A program made the translations under genes and the position numbers. Shown here in pieces: positions 33,522-45,129 of a DNA stretch of 64,000 nt. Below the pieces are notes generated by a model. The model was given only the letters and a program-made list of their open reading frames with translations, did no database searches and was not told the origin of the DNA. This stretch comes from Blumeriella jaapii (lineage: Eukaryota; Ascomycota; Leotiomycetes; Helotiales; Drepanopezizaceae). How positions within the stretch are numbered: the first letter of the stretch is position 1; each line of letters opens with the position of its first letter. The stretch lies in assembly GCA_009599575.1 (NCBI GenBank), contig VWND01000023.1, positions 441,930 through 505,929 of the forward strand. The letters are read 5' to 3'.

Positions 33522-34200
33522 GTTTTGGCTTTATAAAACCTAAAGCGCAAATAACGAAGCAGCCGATTTCGTCAGCGATTCATTCGTCGATATTTTATTC
33601 GCTTTATTTAGCGAAATTAAACGGATAAAATCGTTTTCGTTTGGAAAAGCCGTTTGCCGTTGTATTAATTGTTTTTTTAATATATCTGATTTCGAAATCT
33701 ATAAATCGCATCCAAGCTATTCAATTAATAATAAATGCTTTTGATAAATCACTGGCTTTTTTATTTAATTGGTCGACAAAAACTTTTGCGTCCGTTTTCA
33801 AAATAAAATATACGCCGTATAATTCGCTTTTTATCTTTTTTATTGCTTTAAAGCGCTTCGACATTTTCGTTTAATAACATCGTAGCGTGCTTTCGCAGAG
33901 AACCATAAGCCGCTTTCGAATCGTAAAAAATGCCGTTTTTTGTTTTCATCGATTTATTACAATACAGCTTTTTAACCGAAGATATTAGCGTCGATAATCA
34001 AAATAATTTCTTCTGCGTCTGGGCTGTAATCGATCCGTATAAACGATAAAGCCGATAAAAAGTCGTTTTTAAAAACTTTTATAGCTTTGCTCTGCTTTTT
34101 TTCCCAAACGAAATCGACTTTTTTTTTTATCGTGGCGTAAATAGATGCAGCTTTTTAAAAAAAGTTTTTGATTTAATTGCGATAGTAAATCACAACGCTA

Positions 34201-35110
34201 ATAAAAGCTTTAGCTTCGGTGATATTTTCGCACTTTTCTTATTCGCAGATCTTTTTAATTTTTTTTCGTTAAGGGTGGCGGCCAGCGCTGTTAATTATAT
34301 AACCGACGATATCTATTTCGGACATGCAAAATTTTAATCGAAGGCCAATAATAGCTTTGGCTTTTTCGAAGCAAATTATAATTTTATCGATGTTTTGAAT
34401 ATGTTTTATTATATAGCGTCGAATTCTAGAAAAGATTTTTTTATTATTGTAATATAATTTAAGACTTTTTATTCCGACGTCGTTAACATAAAACAAAGCA
34501 ATATCAAAAATGCAAATTATAAAGACTTTGTATACGACTTTTACGAATTGAGCGATTGAATTAATAGCTTCTATAAGTATTTTAGTCATACGCAATAAAC
34601 CGATTAAAATTTAAATTGCTATTATATCTCGAAATCGTAGATCAAGCATTAAATAATTATAGCCGGAAAATAGGTCGAAAAAAAAAGCGATTGTCAATTT
34701 TGCGAATTCGTTCGAAAATTGATCGACGTTGGGTGGCACGTTAGCGTTTCGTATCGTTATTTTGTTTATTTCGACGATTGCGATGATAAGTTTGTAAATG
34801 CTTTTCTTTTTTTTCGCAACGATAAACCATTTGTTTTTGTATGGGCCGTGGCAGAATTCGAAAATCTTTTGCTTAATTTGTTTTTTTAGCATTTCGACTA
34901 TTTTATTTTGAAAGGTTTTGGGAACTAAAAAGGTTTTTTTTTACCAGGCTTCGTAGGATACGGTTTTGATATCGATATGAGACGTAACGTTAAGATTAAA
35001 TTAGTTTATTTCGGTGAAATCGAAGGCTATAGCCTTTTTCCGGTTGCGTAGAACTTCGTATAAGATTTTTTTCTTTTTTGACAAAAATTGGGTTCCGATT
35101 GCTAAATTAT
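34201..35110 (-). pseudogene. pol: Gypsy B reverse transcriptase
   Basis: Two minus-strand frames carry RT. The frame 34892-34611 has FEFCHGPYKNKWFIVAKKKK and FFFDLFSGYNYLMLDLRFRD (the RT fingers and palm, R.V.D.R..N......P......D.FSGY.Q..L...SR). The frame 34595-34269 has IALFYVNDVGIKSLKLYYNN and GRHP. The catalytic box reads YVND where Y-[VL]-D-D is expected, a single Asp-to-Asn change. This RT type, with an IRRYI..HIQN.DK segment after the box, is a recognisable fungal Gypsy clade. One RIP-type stop region separates the two frames. Confidence 0.85.
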
Positions 35111-36780
35111 TAAATCGTTTTTTTGTAAATCGGCTGCTAAATAATAAGCTGGAAAATCGGCCGGTAATAAGTTTTTCGAGTTCGCCAATAATTGATTGCG
35201 GTGGTTTTATTACTTCGTTTTTTTCGAACCAATCGTTTATTTTTTCGAAGATATTTTCATCGGATTCGCTAAGATTTACGAATCGTATTTTATCAGTTTT
35301 GCGCTTGTAAAAAATGCTGATATTAATACAAAAAGATAGGGTATATGAATCGGGTTTGTTTAATACGAAAACGAAATCTTCGAAACTTTTATTTTCGAAT
35401 TGGTAGCTAAAAATGTTAATATTAATTAATTTCATTCGCGGTGTTATTTCGATTAGTAACGCGAATGCTTTTGGCTAATTATTTTCCAGGTTTTGTTATA
35501 ATCCAGCGTTTGTTTTGGGACTAAAACCGGCTATTCGTTTTTCGATAGAACGTCGATTAGAAAAATTTTATCGCCGGCGACGATAATTTAATTTTAAAAA
35601 GATCGGTTTCAGTTTCAGAAAAAGGCTTTTATTTGGCCGTTTTCGGTGTATTTAAAGCTGACGAAACTTTTTAAAATCCAGGGCATTTTAAGAATAATAG
35701 AATAGAAGCATTTTTTTATTATTAAAAAGTTTTTATAAATAATAATACTTTCAACGTCGATTTTAATATTTCGTATAATTCTATTAAATTCAATCGTGTT
35801 TTTATTAACGATGGTATAAATTATTCGCTTATCGATAATAATCGGAATACTATTAGCTTCGGCTATTTCCTGGTTTATGCAATTGATTCGGCTTTATTGT
35901 CGAATAGAGCGAGGGCGGTCGTACTTTTTTTAAGCATTGTTTTTATTTTTAATGCTTTTATAGCCGTATAAGGGCAGTTTCGTCGTTTTGACTTTTGGGT
36001 TTTTATGATAAGGGCCAAAAGGCTGACTTTTTCCGAAGATTTTTTTTCATCGGCTAAATTAACTACGGTATTATAAATTTCTTTTTGGTTTTTTTTCAAT
36101 TCAAAATCGTTTTCTTTTCGAATGATTTTAATTTTTTCGTTTTTTTTTAATGCAAGAATTTGTTTGTTAATAACTTTGTCGAATTTTCTTTTTGTATTAA
36201 ATAAATCGCTGAATTTCAATTTAATTTTTTATTTTATGATTTTTTTAATAGTTTCGTCGACGGCTTCGAAGCTAATGTATTTGTCGATTTATTTTTCGCT
36301 TCGCATTAATAATAGGCGTTTAGAAGCTGGTACTTTCTGAATAATTTGAACCGGAGTATCGATATCGATATCTTTTATATCGTCGTTAATTTTTTCTATT
36401 ATAAACGTTTTTTTAATGGTTTTATCGGTTTTTTTTCGAATTCCGAAATCTTTTTTTTTTTCGATTCTGACGTTTTTTTTCATATTAATCGGTTTAGCGA
36501 ATGGAACAGAAGCATTTTGCTTTTTTATAATTCGCTAGCTTGATTATGCAGCTATAATATCTGCAAATGCGATATTTGTATTGGCAATATATGTATTTGT
36601 TTTCCATTTATACACTTAAATTTTATTTACGCTTAAGATAAAGGTTTTTTTTTTAATTAATACGCTTTTTGGAATGTTTTCTTTTTTATTAATGAAAATC
36701 GTTTTTGCATTCTTTCTGTTTTTCAAGCAATCGTCCTATTTCGTACCTTTCACTTTTAAGCGAATAGTATTCAACCAGCT
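35111..36780 (-). pseudogene. pol: Gypsy B protease and pol N-terminal linker
   Basis: The frame 36219-35875 ends in ALALFDNKAESIA, the aspartic protease active-site segment (D-S-G in live elements, D-N-K here). The frames 36483-36289 (linker, Lys/Asp-rich) and 35435-35001 (NKPDSYTLSFCINISIFYKR, the linker into RT) lie on either side. The order gag-linker-protease-RT is preserved. A 35-bp palindrome sits at 35433-35467, at the start of the last frame. Plus-strand frames at 35014, 36122 and 36346 are shadows. Confidence 0.72.
35433..35467 (-). repeat. 35-bp palindromic unit 3 in Gypsy B pol
   Basis: On the plus strand it reads CATTCGCGGTGTTATTTCG...TAACGCGAATG. In the sense frame it encodes FALLIEITPRM. 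The equivalent site in A (25585-25619) has a different loop. Confidence 0.75.
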
Positions 36781-38190
36781 TTGATTCTCAGCTTTATTAA
36801 AAGGGTCTATTTCTGCTTTCGTCGGTCCGAAGTAAATCGCTTCGTATTTATTAATATAGCAAATACTATTGTTTACACAGAAATTAAATATTTTGCATTC
36901 TAAGCGAATATAAGGTTTTTCGCAGTAAATTTCTTTATTATCACAAAATCCATATTTAAAGCCACGGAGTCTGTTTTGATAATTACTTTTATCACTTTAA
37001 TAGCCGCGATTTTGGTTTCCGCGTTGGTTTTTTTTTCTTTTGATAGTCGTTATTATAGTTAATATTTCGCTGATTCTGATCGCTAACACGAAAAGGTTGC
37101 TATTAGACAGCTATTATTTTTACGATGGCTTGGCGAAATTAATCGCTTCGCGCATTTTGCGAAGAGTAGTTGTTATAAAAGCTATTTTAATCGTTCTTAT
37201 CGTCCGAATTAACGTAGAAAAGTTTCTTCTGCTGTTGCATAAGACTTTCGATTTTGCTTTAAAATTTTTAAATTTTAATATCGGTAAATTTTAATACGAG
37301 AGTTTCGATATTCTTATTAAGCTTTTCCAAGCCAATAAATTTTGCAAAGCGATTAAATAATATAATAACTGATTGTTTTTTAACGATTTCGGTAATTTTT
37401 AATGGCTGGGCATGTTTTTGCACTAAAGCTTCCACGTTTTTTTTGTAAATGAGAAAAAGAGATTTCTTTTGGTTTATAGCTTTAATGGTACGTTCGCTTT
37501 GGTTTTGTTTAAGAACGAATTCCACAAATTTAAAATATTAATCGAAAGTTTCAGGATTTTGTTTATTAATCTTAAAGTGTTTAATAGTTTTGTTGCGAAT
37601 GCTGGTTGAAAAGCCAAATAAAAACAATCTTTTTTGCTTAACCTCGCTTAAGACTTTTTTGTTAACGAAAACGTTAAATATTTTCGTATAAATACGATAA
37701 TAAGCTTTGAGTTTTTTGGCTTAGCAAATTGTTATAATAAATTATTTAAAAAAAGCGATAGTATCGCGGATTTGCTGGCGATCGTGGTTTCGGAATTCCG
37801 ATTTCAAGGCTTTAATTAGCTTACGCCAGTTTCGAGCTTTAATAGCTTTTTATTTATTTATCGATTTAATAATATCTTTGATAATTAAATCATAATAGCG
37901 AGGAAGTTTATCGAACATCTTAGTTTCTGAGACTCCGAAATTCTTACAGGTTTTTTTATATTTTTCGATAAAGTCGGTAACATTGGCGCCATTAAATAAA
38001 GGTGCACCAGAGGAGCTAGAAAGGGGCATGCGGCTTCGCATAAGAAAACGAAGGGCGTCGTTGTCCATGGTATTAGCGAAAGTGTTGGTAGGGTTTAAAT
38101 TAAACGAATAAGTGTTTTCTGGAGTTGCAGATTGGGAGTTTTTAGTATGAGAAAAATCGTTTTTAATAAAGGAGCTATTAAAAAGGTTTT
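36781..38190 (-). pseudogene. gag: Gypsy B gag
   Basis: The minus-strand Gag starts within or upstream of ANTMDNDALRFLMRSRMPL (about 38080) and carries the capsid motif LFNGANVTDFIEKYKKTCKN (frame 38068-37850). A second helical block is open at 37525-37268. A Cys-rich remnant near 36950-36900 (GFCDNKEIYC..., with later Cys residues) is a likely decayed zinc knuckle. In-frame sequence continues upstream of the ATG to about 38190, so the true start may be further out. It is the least decayed gag of the family here. The plus-strand frame 37040-37294 is a shadow. Confidence 0.78.
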
Positions 38191-38812
38191 TGTGTTTTTT
38201 AAAAGAATTAAATAAAATAAAATTGCGTCCAGATATTTAGGTAGCGTGTTAAAAAACTTGTTTTTTGATAAATTAATTAGATTGATATAATATTGCTGTA
38301 TAATTTACGGTTTCGATATTCCGTGGCTCAGGCCAATGCACGTACAGCCATCTTTTTACTATTTCTAATAAAAAGCCGCAAATTGTAATTATTACAATTA
38401 TAAAGCGTAAGATTAAAAGGTTGAATTCTCGCCAGGCGTTTAACCAAAAGAGATCTAATTTAAAAGGGCCGAGCGCAGCGGTCGAAGCGCACGAACCAAT
38501 ATTCGATTTGTTATTTTTAAACAAAGGAGCGATTTTCGAGCTTTAAACTTCGCACGGTACAGAATTGCCTGACCGTAATTTCAGACGTTTCTAAGATGTG
38601 TTGCATTTTTGTAGTCCAATAATTGTGCGCAAGATAGGGGAAGCTATTAGGGGTCTTTTATATAATGCAGCTGCGAATAATATTATATAAGAGGTTTTTT
38701 AAGCCGTAGTGGCGAAATATCGAAGTCGATTTTGATTATGAATTTGAGAGATGCATCGGCGAATGTATAAAAACGAAACACCGAAGTTTGAATTCCTGCG
38801 TAGGTTACCAAA
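38191..38812 (-). other. Gypsy B leader
   Basis: This is a non-coding leader between the 5' LTR and gag, conserved with A and F. The minus frame at 38524-38273 is open for 83 codons but is not maintained in the other copies. Confidence 0.6.
38795..38810 (-). other. Primer-binding site of Gypsy B
   Basis: In the sense direction this reads TGGTAACCTACGCAGG, two bases inside the LTR end. The TGG start is complementary to a tRNA CCA tail. I cannot name the tRNA. Confidence 0.6.
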
Positions 38813-39079
38813 TGTAAAAGTAGGTAGGAAAACCAAACTGATACGGCCACATATCGGTGGATAAGATAGTTTAGGGAATCCCTAGAAGAGACTAAAAAAA
38901 GGAAAAGAAAAATAAGTGAAGGTATGAATTAGACTGCGTGCTTATGGTACTATCTAAGGGGGTGCTTTGCTTTTATACCTGTTAAAAGTAGTCAGTGGCA
39001 GGGGGTCTCGGAGGGGTCCATGCCTCGATCATAGCTAAAACTACCAACTCCCATTAATACAAGGTATTACCGTTTTACA
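38813..39079 (-). repeat. 5' LTR of Gypsy B (267 bp)
   Basis: The forward strand runs from TGTAAAAGTAGGTAGG to CCGTTTTACA. It is the least decayed LTR of the family and a good reference for the others. It is followed by the AAAAA duplication (39080-39084). Confidence 0.92.
38971..38977 (-). promoter_or_regulatory. TATA box in the Gypsy B 5' LTR
   Basis: The sense strand reads GGTATAAAAGCAAAGC. It is a consensus TATAAAAG inside the U3 part of the LTR, as expected for an LTR promoter. D reads TATAAGAG and A reads TATTAAAG here, so decay has damaged their promoters. Confidence 0.6.
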
Positions 39080-39084
39080 AAAAA

Positions 39085-41722
39085 GCTGTTTTTCAATTAT
39101 AAAAAAGCTTTAAAAACTTTAAATAAAAAAAGTATTTAAATAATCGCAATTAATAAAATTTTTAAGATTTTAATAATTAAGCTAAAACAAATTTTAAAAT
39201 CAATTTTTAAAAACGATTAAAAAAAGTTTTTTATCGCAACTTTTTGTTTTTTTTGTTTTAATGCGATTAAAAAGCATTTCGGAATCAACGTTCTGATTTT
39301 AAAACCTAGTTAATATTATTTTTTAAACAAAAATACTTTTTTTAACAATTATTCTGAAACTTATTTAATAAACGACAAAAACTTTTTTATCGAAAGATTT
39401 TACAAAAAAATTAATAATTTTATTAACAGCGTTTATATAAACATACAAAATTTTCCAATCGTCGAAAAAAAAAAGTCGTTTAATAAAAAAGGCTTTTCGC
39501 AAAAAAAATAAAAAGCTTTAAAATATAATTTTTAACAACGTGGCGTTCGTTCCAAACTTTATTATTAATATTATTTCCGCTAGTTTTTTAATTAAAAAAA
39601 ATTATTAATTTTAAAAATCAAATGATATTTTTCGTTTTAAAAATCTTAAAAGCTTTATTTTAAAACGTTAGTATTAAGCGATCGCCGATTTTTATGTATT
39701 TGAATATATTAAAATCAATTGCTTTTTTATTCGTATTTCCTACGTAATAATTTGAATTTTTTAAAACGTGATTCGCTCGGCCTAATAATTTATATAATTT
39801 CGAAACGTCGTACGCGTTATAAATTTAAAAAAAGCAGCGTATTTACGTACGATCGGAATAACAATACGCGCTTATAATATTTTCGTTCGGGCTATTTAAA
39901 TAAAAACGCGTTCGAAAAGCTGGTCGAGAATATTCGTAAAATAAAAATCAAAAGCTTAATTAAAATGGAATGCGAAAAGTGTACTATTACGCATTTAAAA
40001 TAAATGATTTTAAAAGCAATATTAAAAAACAAATTTCCTAGGTTTTTTTTTCGTATCGGCTAAGACTTTTACGATTATTTTAAAAGTCGTAAAAAAATTT
40101 ACAACGGTTCGACGTAAATGTTTTTAATAAAAAACGAATATAATAAAAAAATTTAAGTTTTCGTTATTAAAACGAAAAATATAAAAGTCGTTTTAAACCG
40201 TTTCCAAACGTTCGACGCATAAATAAAACGCTAATATAATTTTTTCATTTGCAAAATTCGATAAAATAACGAGTCGTCGGTAATTTTAAAATAAAAAAAT
40301 ATTATTTCGAAATACTAAAAATAAGCGGAGCGCGAAAGTATCGATCTGAAATTGATTTTATTTTACGTATACCAACCAAATGGCTCGATCGAACGAATAA
40401 AAAAGAAAATAATTAAACGTTCGATAAAAATAAAAATTAAAACGGGCCTTTTAATTTTTTTTAAGCCCGAAACGATAAAAACAGCAGCGCATTTGTATAA
40501 TATATCGCCGCTTACGAAAAAATAATTTAAGTTTTCAAATAAAATTTTGCATAACTGATTTAAGCAATATTTCCGATACTACGACCTTGCTATTATAAAA
40601 GCGCGTACGGCCGATTTTAAACCAAATTAAAATAAAATTTATACGTACGAAGCTCGTGCGTATTTAATAATAAAAAATCGGAAAGCTATAAAACACAAAA
40701 AAGAATTTAAAATCTTTTCGAAAAAATATATCGGATATTTAATTAAATATAACGTTTTTAATATTTACAAAATCTAAGTTTTTTAGCTGATGCGTATAAT
40801 TACGAGCCGAAACGTAATATTTAACGAATCTAAGTTTTATTTTTCGAAAAATGAAAATTTAAATTTTATAATTAAATTAAAGTTTTAAAAAACCGTAGAA
40901 TTTATCGAAAACGCGGAGAACGAAAAAGTTTAAAACGCTGAATATCAGATATTAGCGGGCGGTTTTAATAGCGGCGCAGACTAGCAAAACTCGGTGTGCT
41001 AAAAAGGAAATAATATAAAAGAAGAGCCATTATTATAAAACGAGCAACTTTCAGATTTTACAAAAAGGAATAGAAGTTATTTTCCACCGGAGCCGCTATT
41101 AAAACCAGGATCGATCTTAGGCTTTTTTAATGGACTTTTAAAATCTACGATAAAAAAAATATATTTTAATATTAATGAATTTAAATATTTCAAAAAATAA
41201 GACCAAATTCACGGGAATAATAAACCTAATAAAAGTCGAAGCGATCGAGCCTTTTTTTACGATCGATTCAAACGTTTAAAATTCGGAAATAATAGTCTTT
41301 TATAAAAATTCTTTCGATAAAGCTATTACTAATCAATTTTAATTTTGAAAACTAATTATTAATCGGAAGTATACAAAACATATCCGAAATATTCTGACCG
41401 ACGCGATAAAAGCGTCAGAAAATTATAAAAATTTTAAAAAAAATAACAAATTAACAAAGCTTATTATTGCAAAACAAAATAAAACAAAGCAAAGCTTCAG
41501 AAGGTTTTCCGGCGCGGGCATAAAAATGGCTCTATACGAAAAAACGCGCAATTCAACCCTTTAAATTATAATTAAAAGCTATCGCCCGGCAAATCAGGCG
41601 CCAAATCGATTTAAAATAGAATAGCCACCTGAACGCTTGCTTTTAAAAGCTTTTTTAAAGCTGATTATTAAAAAAAAGGTATTATTTAAAAAAAATAAAA
41701 AAAATAAATCGAAGTTTCCGAT
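39085..41722 (+). pseudogene. pol: Copia 2 integrase region and linker
   Basis: This region is collinear with 15685-18331 of Copia 1. Integrase lies at about 39840-40960, with the catalytic-Glu segment around 40380 (PNGSIERIKK-like), then PETIKTAAHLYNISP and the R.VIF.E segment near 40805. There are more stops than in Copia 1. It ends at GAAGTTTCCGAT, where the solo LTR is inserted. Confidence 0.78.
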
Positions 41723-41940
41723 TGTCACGGTGTATCAAAAGACAGACCAGGGAGCAAGGCATTTATTTGGTTAATATACTGAATTTTAAGGATTTAAAAA
41801 AATACAAAAGGTCCGTTTGGTTATATTTTTAGGTTTATTTGGGTCGTGCCTGCTCGGGCGACCGACCGAAAGCCGAAGGCCGAAGGCCGTCCGGCAAGGT
41901 CTCGGCCAAAGGCCGGGAACTTGGACCGTGCCCTCTGACA
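41723..41940. repeat. Solo LTR of an unrelated family (218 bp)
   Basis: It starts TGTCACGGTGTATC and ends GTGCCCTCTGACA, with a perfect TGTCA/TGACA inverted end and a CCGAT duplication (41718-41722, 41941-41945). The empty site in Copia 1 reads TTTCCGATAAGCG. It is GC-rich and carries few signs of decay, unlike its surroundings. No internal coding part is present, so it is most simply a solo LTR left by LTR-LTR recombination. A very small terminal-repeat element is the alternative. The overlapping open frames on both strands are not genes. Confidence 0.85.
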
Positions 41941-41945
41941 CCGAT

Positions 41946-43128
41946 AAACGATAAAAAGCAGCTGATTTCAAAAACTGTTAAACGAAATCGTACAAATTTT
42001 ATTTCACACTGGCCGAATAAACCGGAAATATACGCTACGATATTCGAAATTTTTTAATTAATAGCTTTATCTACCAAACAACAGATCGACGAATTCGTTT
42101 ATACGTTTTAAACAAACGAGCCGATTCAAATGAATAGAAAAGATTTTTAGGCTGTTTACGCAATAATAGCGGCTTCGATAAGAAAAAAGTCGGTAAAAAA
42201 TATTTAACTTTTCGACCAAAAATAATATCGGAACAATTTACCGAAAGTTTTAAAAACTGAAACGAATTAAAAAACCACCAAATAGAAAAGCAGTTTAAAA
42301 AAAAAGCAAAAATCGAAATTATAAACTTAAAAACCAGAAAATGCTAGAAGATTATTAAAAGAAATGAAATCATAAAGCTTATTTTATTTAAATAGGTTTT
42401 TATATACAAAACGAATAGCTCAGGCGAATTGCAGCGGTGCAAATCGAAACTAATCGTAAAATTTTTTTTTTAAAACGAAGCTTTAATTTTTTTTATATAC
42501 GCAATTATATTCGCAGCCCGTTTTTTCCGAACGGTTCTAGCGCTAGCGGCTTATTTCGATCTGAAAATCAAGCAATTCGATATAATTAATATATTCGTTA
42601 ATACAAAACGAAATTTCAGAAATAAACTAGTTACGTGCTATCTGCCTAATAAATTTAAATAACCAGATATAATAATACAGCTAGACCGAGCTTTATATAA
42701 ATTGAAAAACTTTTCAGTTTTATAATACGGCGAATTCGCTAATATTTTAAAAAAGCTGAAGCTCGAACCAATAAACGAAAAGCTTTGTATATTCGCTAAC
42801 GAAATACGGAGCGTATATATAGCGTTTTACGTCGACGATATTTAAGTTTTATACCACGCTTTCTATTCGTTAAGAGCCGACGAAATTATTTTCGATCTGA
42901 AAAAAGCTTACGAATTTACAAATATAAAAGATTTGAATTATTTTTTCGAAGTTCGTATTTTACGAAACAAAAAAAAAAAAAAAAAATCTTTCTGCTTTAC
43001 GATTCGTATATCGAAAAAATCGCTACGAAGTTTAATATATATAAAAAGCGCTTTTTAAATACGCTTTTCTTAACCTGCGAATTTATTAAAAACCCAAGCG
43101 TAGCTACGCTTTCGCAAATTAAAAAATA
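41946..43128 (+). pseudogene. pol: Copia 2 reverse transcriptase (first part)
   Basis: This region is collinear with 18337-19516 of Copia 1. It keeps FDLKIKQFDIINIFVNTK-like sequence near 42560, the ITCYLPNKF-type segment near 42640 and AFYVDDI near 42820-42845, so the YVDD box is present. It is interrupted at about 43128 by the minisatellite element, inside the run after SQIKKY. Reading resumes at 45536. Confidence 0.82.
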
Positions 43129-43384
43129 CTTAGGGGCGCCTGTGGGTGGGATTACAACCGATTCAACACCGAGTCAAATCCGAGTTAACACTTGGCGTAA
43201 AATTAACTCCGAGTATAATCAGAGTTAACACGCGATTAAATGAAAATTAATCTTAGAGTTATTAAAGATTAATAGATACAATAGGTTGTGTAATAATTCA
43301 GAGCTTCGAGAAAAATACAAATCTTATACGAATTAGTTATTACCCTTTATCAACGCTTTTATTAACACCACCACCAACATTATC

Positions 43385-44230
43385 ACCACCAACATCACCA
43401 TCTCGTCGCCGACACCTCGCCGCCACCATCTTATTGTCGCCACCACCAACACCACCACTAATACCACCAACATTATCACCATCAACACCACCACCTCGTC
43501 GCCGACACCTCGCTGCCACCACCTCGCTGCCACCACTTCGCTGCCATCATCTCGCTGCCATCACCTCGCTGCTATCATCTCGCTGCTACTATTTCGCTGC
43601 CACCACCTCGCTGCCACCATCTCGCTGCCACCATTTCGTCGCCACCACCATTACTACTATTATCATTACTACCACTACTACCACTATCACCACCACTATC
43701 ACCATTACCACCACCACCTCGCTGCCACCCACCTCGCTGCCATCATTTCGCTGCCATCACTTCGCTGCCACCACCTCGCTGCCACCACCTCGCTGCCACC
43801 ATCTCGCTGCCACCACCACCACCACCATTACCACCACTACCACCACTACCACCACTACCACTATTATCACCACTACCACCACTATCACCACTATCACTAT
43901 TACCTCGCTGCCACCACCTCGCTGCCACCACCTCGCTGCCACCACCTCGCTGCCACCACCACTACCACCACTACCACCACTACCACTACCACTATTATCA
44001 TCACCACCACCACTATCACCACTACCACAATTACCTCGCTGCCACCACCTCGCTGCCACCACCTCGCTGCCACCACCTCGCTGCCATCACCTCGCTGCCA
44101 CCACTTCGCTGCCATCACCACCACTACCACTACCACCACTATCATCACTATCACTATTACCACCACTACCACTATTACCACTACTACCACCATTACCACC
44201 ACCACCATTATTATCACCATTACCACTACT
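43385..44230. repeat. Left minisatellite arm (14-bp CTCGCTGCCACCAC units and CACCAC/TACCAC runs)
   Basis: Tandem 14-bp units alternate with trinucleotide-like CAC/TAC/ATT runs. All are C-rich on the plus strand. The 272-codon open frame spanning it (43434-44252) is Pro/Thr/His/Leu-repetitive and is not regarded as a gene. Confidence 0.9.
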
Positions 44231-44278
44231 ATTATTATTATTATTTCGCTAATACTATTTTGCTAGAAAAATAACGAA

Positions 44279-44322
44279 AAGCCGAACAGCCGAACAGCCG
44301 AATAGCCGAACAGCCGAATAAG
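44279..44322. repeat. Central (AGCCGAAC)n repeat between the arms
   Basis: Five near-identical 8-bp units (AGCCGAAC or AGCCGAAT) lie at the centre of the large inverted repeat, in the position of a hairpin loop. Confidence 0.85.
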
Positions 44323-44337
44323 CTGGGTAATTACAAT

Positions 44338-45006
44338 AATAGCAGCGAGGTGATAGCAGCGAGGTGGTGGCAGCGAAATGGTGGCAGCGAGATGATGATG
44401 GTAGTAATGATAATGGTGGTGATGGTAGTAATGGTGGTAGTGATAGTAATGGTGGTAGTAGTGATAATAATGGTAGTGATGGTAATGGTGGTAGTAATAA
44501 TGGTAGTGGTGGTGGTGGTGGTGGTAGTGGTGGTGGTGGTGGCAGCGAGGTGGTGGCAGCGAGGTGGTGGCAGCGAGGTGGTGGCAGCGAGATGGTGGTG
44601 GTAGTGGTGATAATGGTGGTGGTGGTGGTAATGATGGTAGTAGTGGTAATGATAGTAATGGTGGTAGTGGTGGTAATAGTGGTAGTGGTGGTAGTGGTGG
44701 TAGTGGTGGTGGTGATGGTGGCAGCGAAGTGGTGGCAGCGAGGTGATGGCAGCGAGGTGGTGGCAGCGAGGTGGTGGCAGCGAGGTGGTGGCAGCGAGGT
44801 AATAGTGGTAGTAGTGATAGTGGTGGTGGTGGTGATAATAGTGGTAGTGGTGGTAGTGGTGGTAGTGGTGGTGGTGGTGGTGGCAGCGAGGTGGTGGCAG
44901 CGAGGTGGTGGCAGCGAGGTGGTGGCAGCGAGGTGATGGCAGCGAGGTGGTGGCAGCGAGGTGGTGGCAGCGAGGTGGTGGCAGCGAGGTGATGGCAGCG
45001 AGGTAG
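44338..45006. repeat. Right minisatellite arm (GTGGTGGCAGCGAG units), inverse of the left arm
   Basis: Tandem GTGGTGGCAGCGAG units alternate with GGTGGTAGT/GATAAT runs. They are the reverse complement of the left-arm units, so the two arms form a large imperfect palindrome. Open frames here on the plus strand are repeat artefacts. Confidence 0.9.
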
Positions 45007-45129
45007 TGTTAGCGGAAATATTATTCAGTGTAGTATTAAATAAACGTGGTTTAATATAAGATTTTTAATTTAAATTCGAAAAGTTTGGTATATATTAAAT
45101 ATCGATTTAATTTAGTTGTATAGATTTGT

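Larger units (their letters stand above)
33283..34200 (-). pseudogene. pol: Gypsy B RNase H and connector to integrase
   Basis: The RNase H domain is expected here by order and by collinearity with A 50400-51340. Frames are badly broken around 34000-33550. The connector is open at 33513-33283. It contains two copies of an LFRLAP motif (LLFRLAPQIKNANS and SLFRLAPRVDLTE), each encoded by a 35-bp palindrome 63 bp apart. The catalytic residues of RNase H are not resolvable by eye. Confidence 0.6.
27762..39079 (-). mobile_element. Gypsy element B, complete 11,318-bp LTR retrotransposon
   Basis: This is the only uninterrupted 11-kb-class element, read on the minus strand: 5' LTR (38813-39079), primer site, leader, gag, protease, RT, RNase H, integrase, T-rich spacer, ORF3 and 3' LTR (27762-28039). 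A 5-bp AAAAA duplication flanks it inside Copia 2. It is visibly less decayed than A, D or F, keeping for example a TATA box, a TGGTAACC primer site and long readable ORF3 stretches, which suggests a younger insertion. Stops still break every gene, so it is not autonomous now. At 11.3 kb it is large for a fungal Gypsy, mostly because of ORF3. Confidence 0.92.

Noticed and set aside
43434..44252. 272-codon open frame in the minisatellite left arm
   Set aside because: It is a translation of 14-bp and 3-bp repeats (Pro/Thr/His/Leu runs). The opposite strand and other frames are equally open, so it is composition and not a gene.
44350..44992. Several Gly/Val/Ser-rich open frames (60-190 codons) in the right arm
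   Set aside because: They are the same repeat artefact in reverse complement, with RWWQRGG and VVV runs.
43360..45010. CRISPR-like array
   Set aside because: The repeats are contiguous, C-rich and without unique spacers, and the context is a eukaryotic transposon nest.
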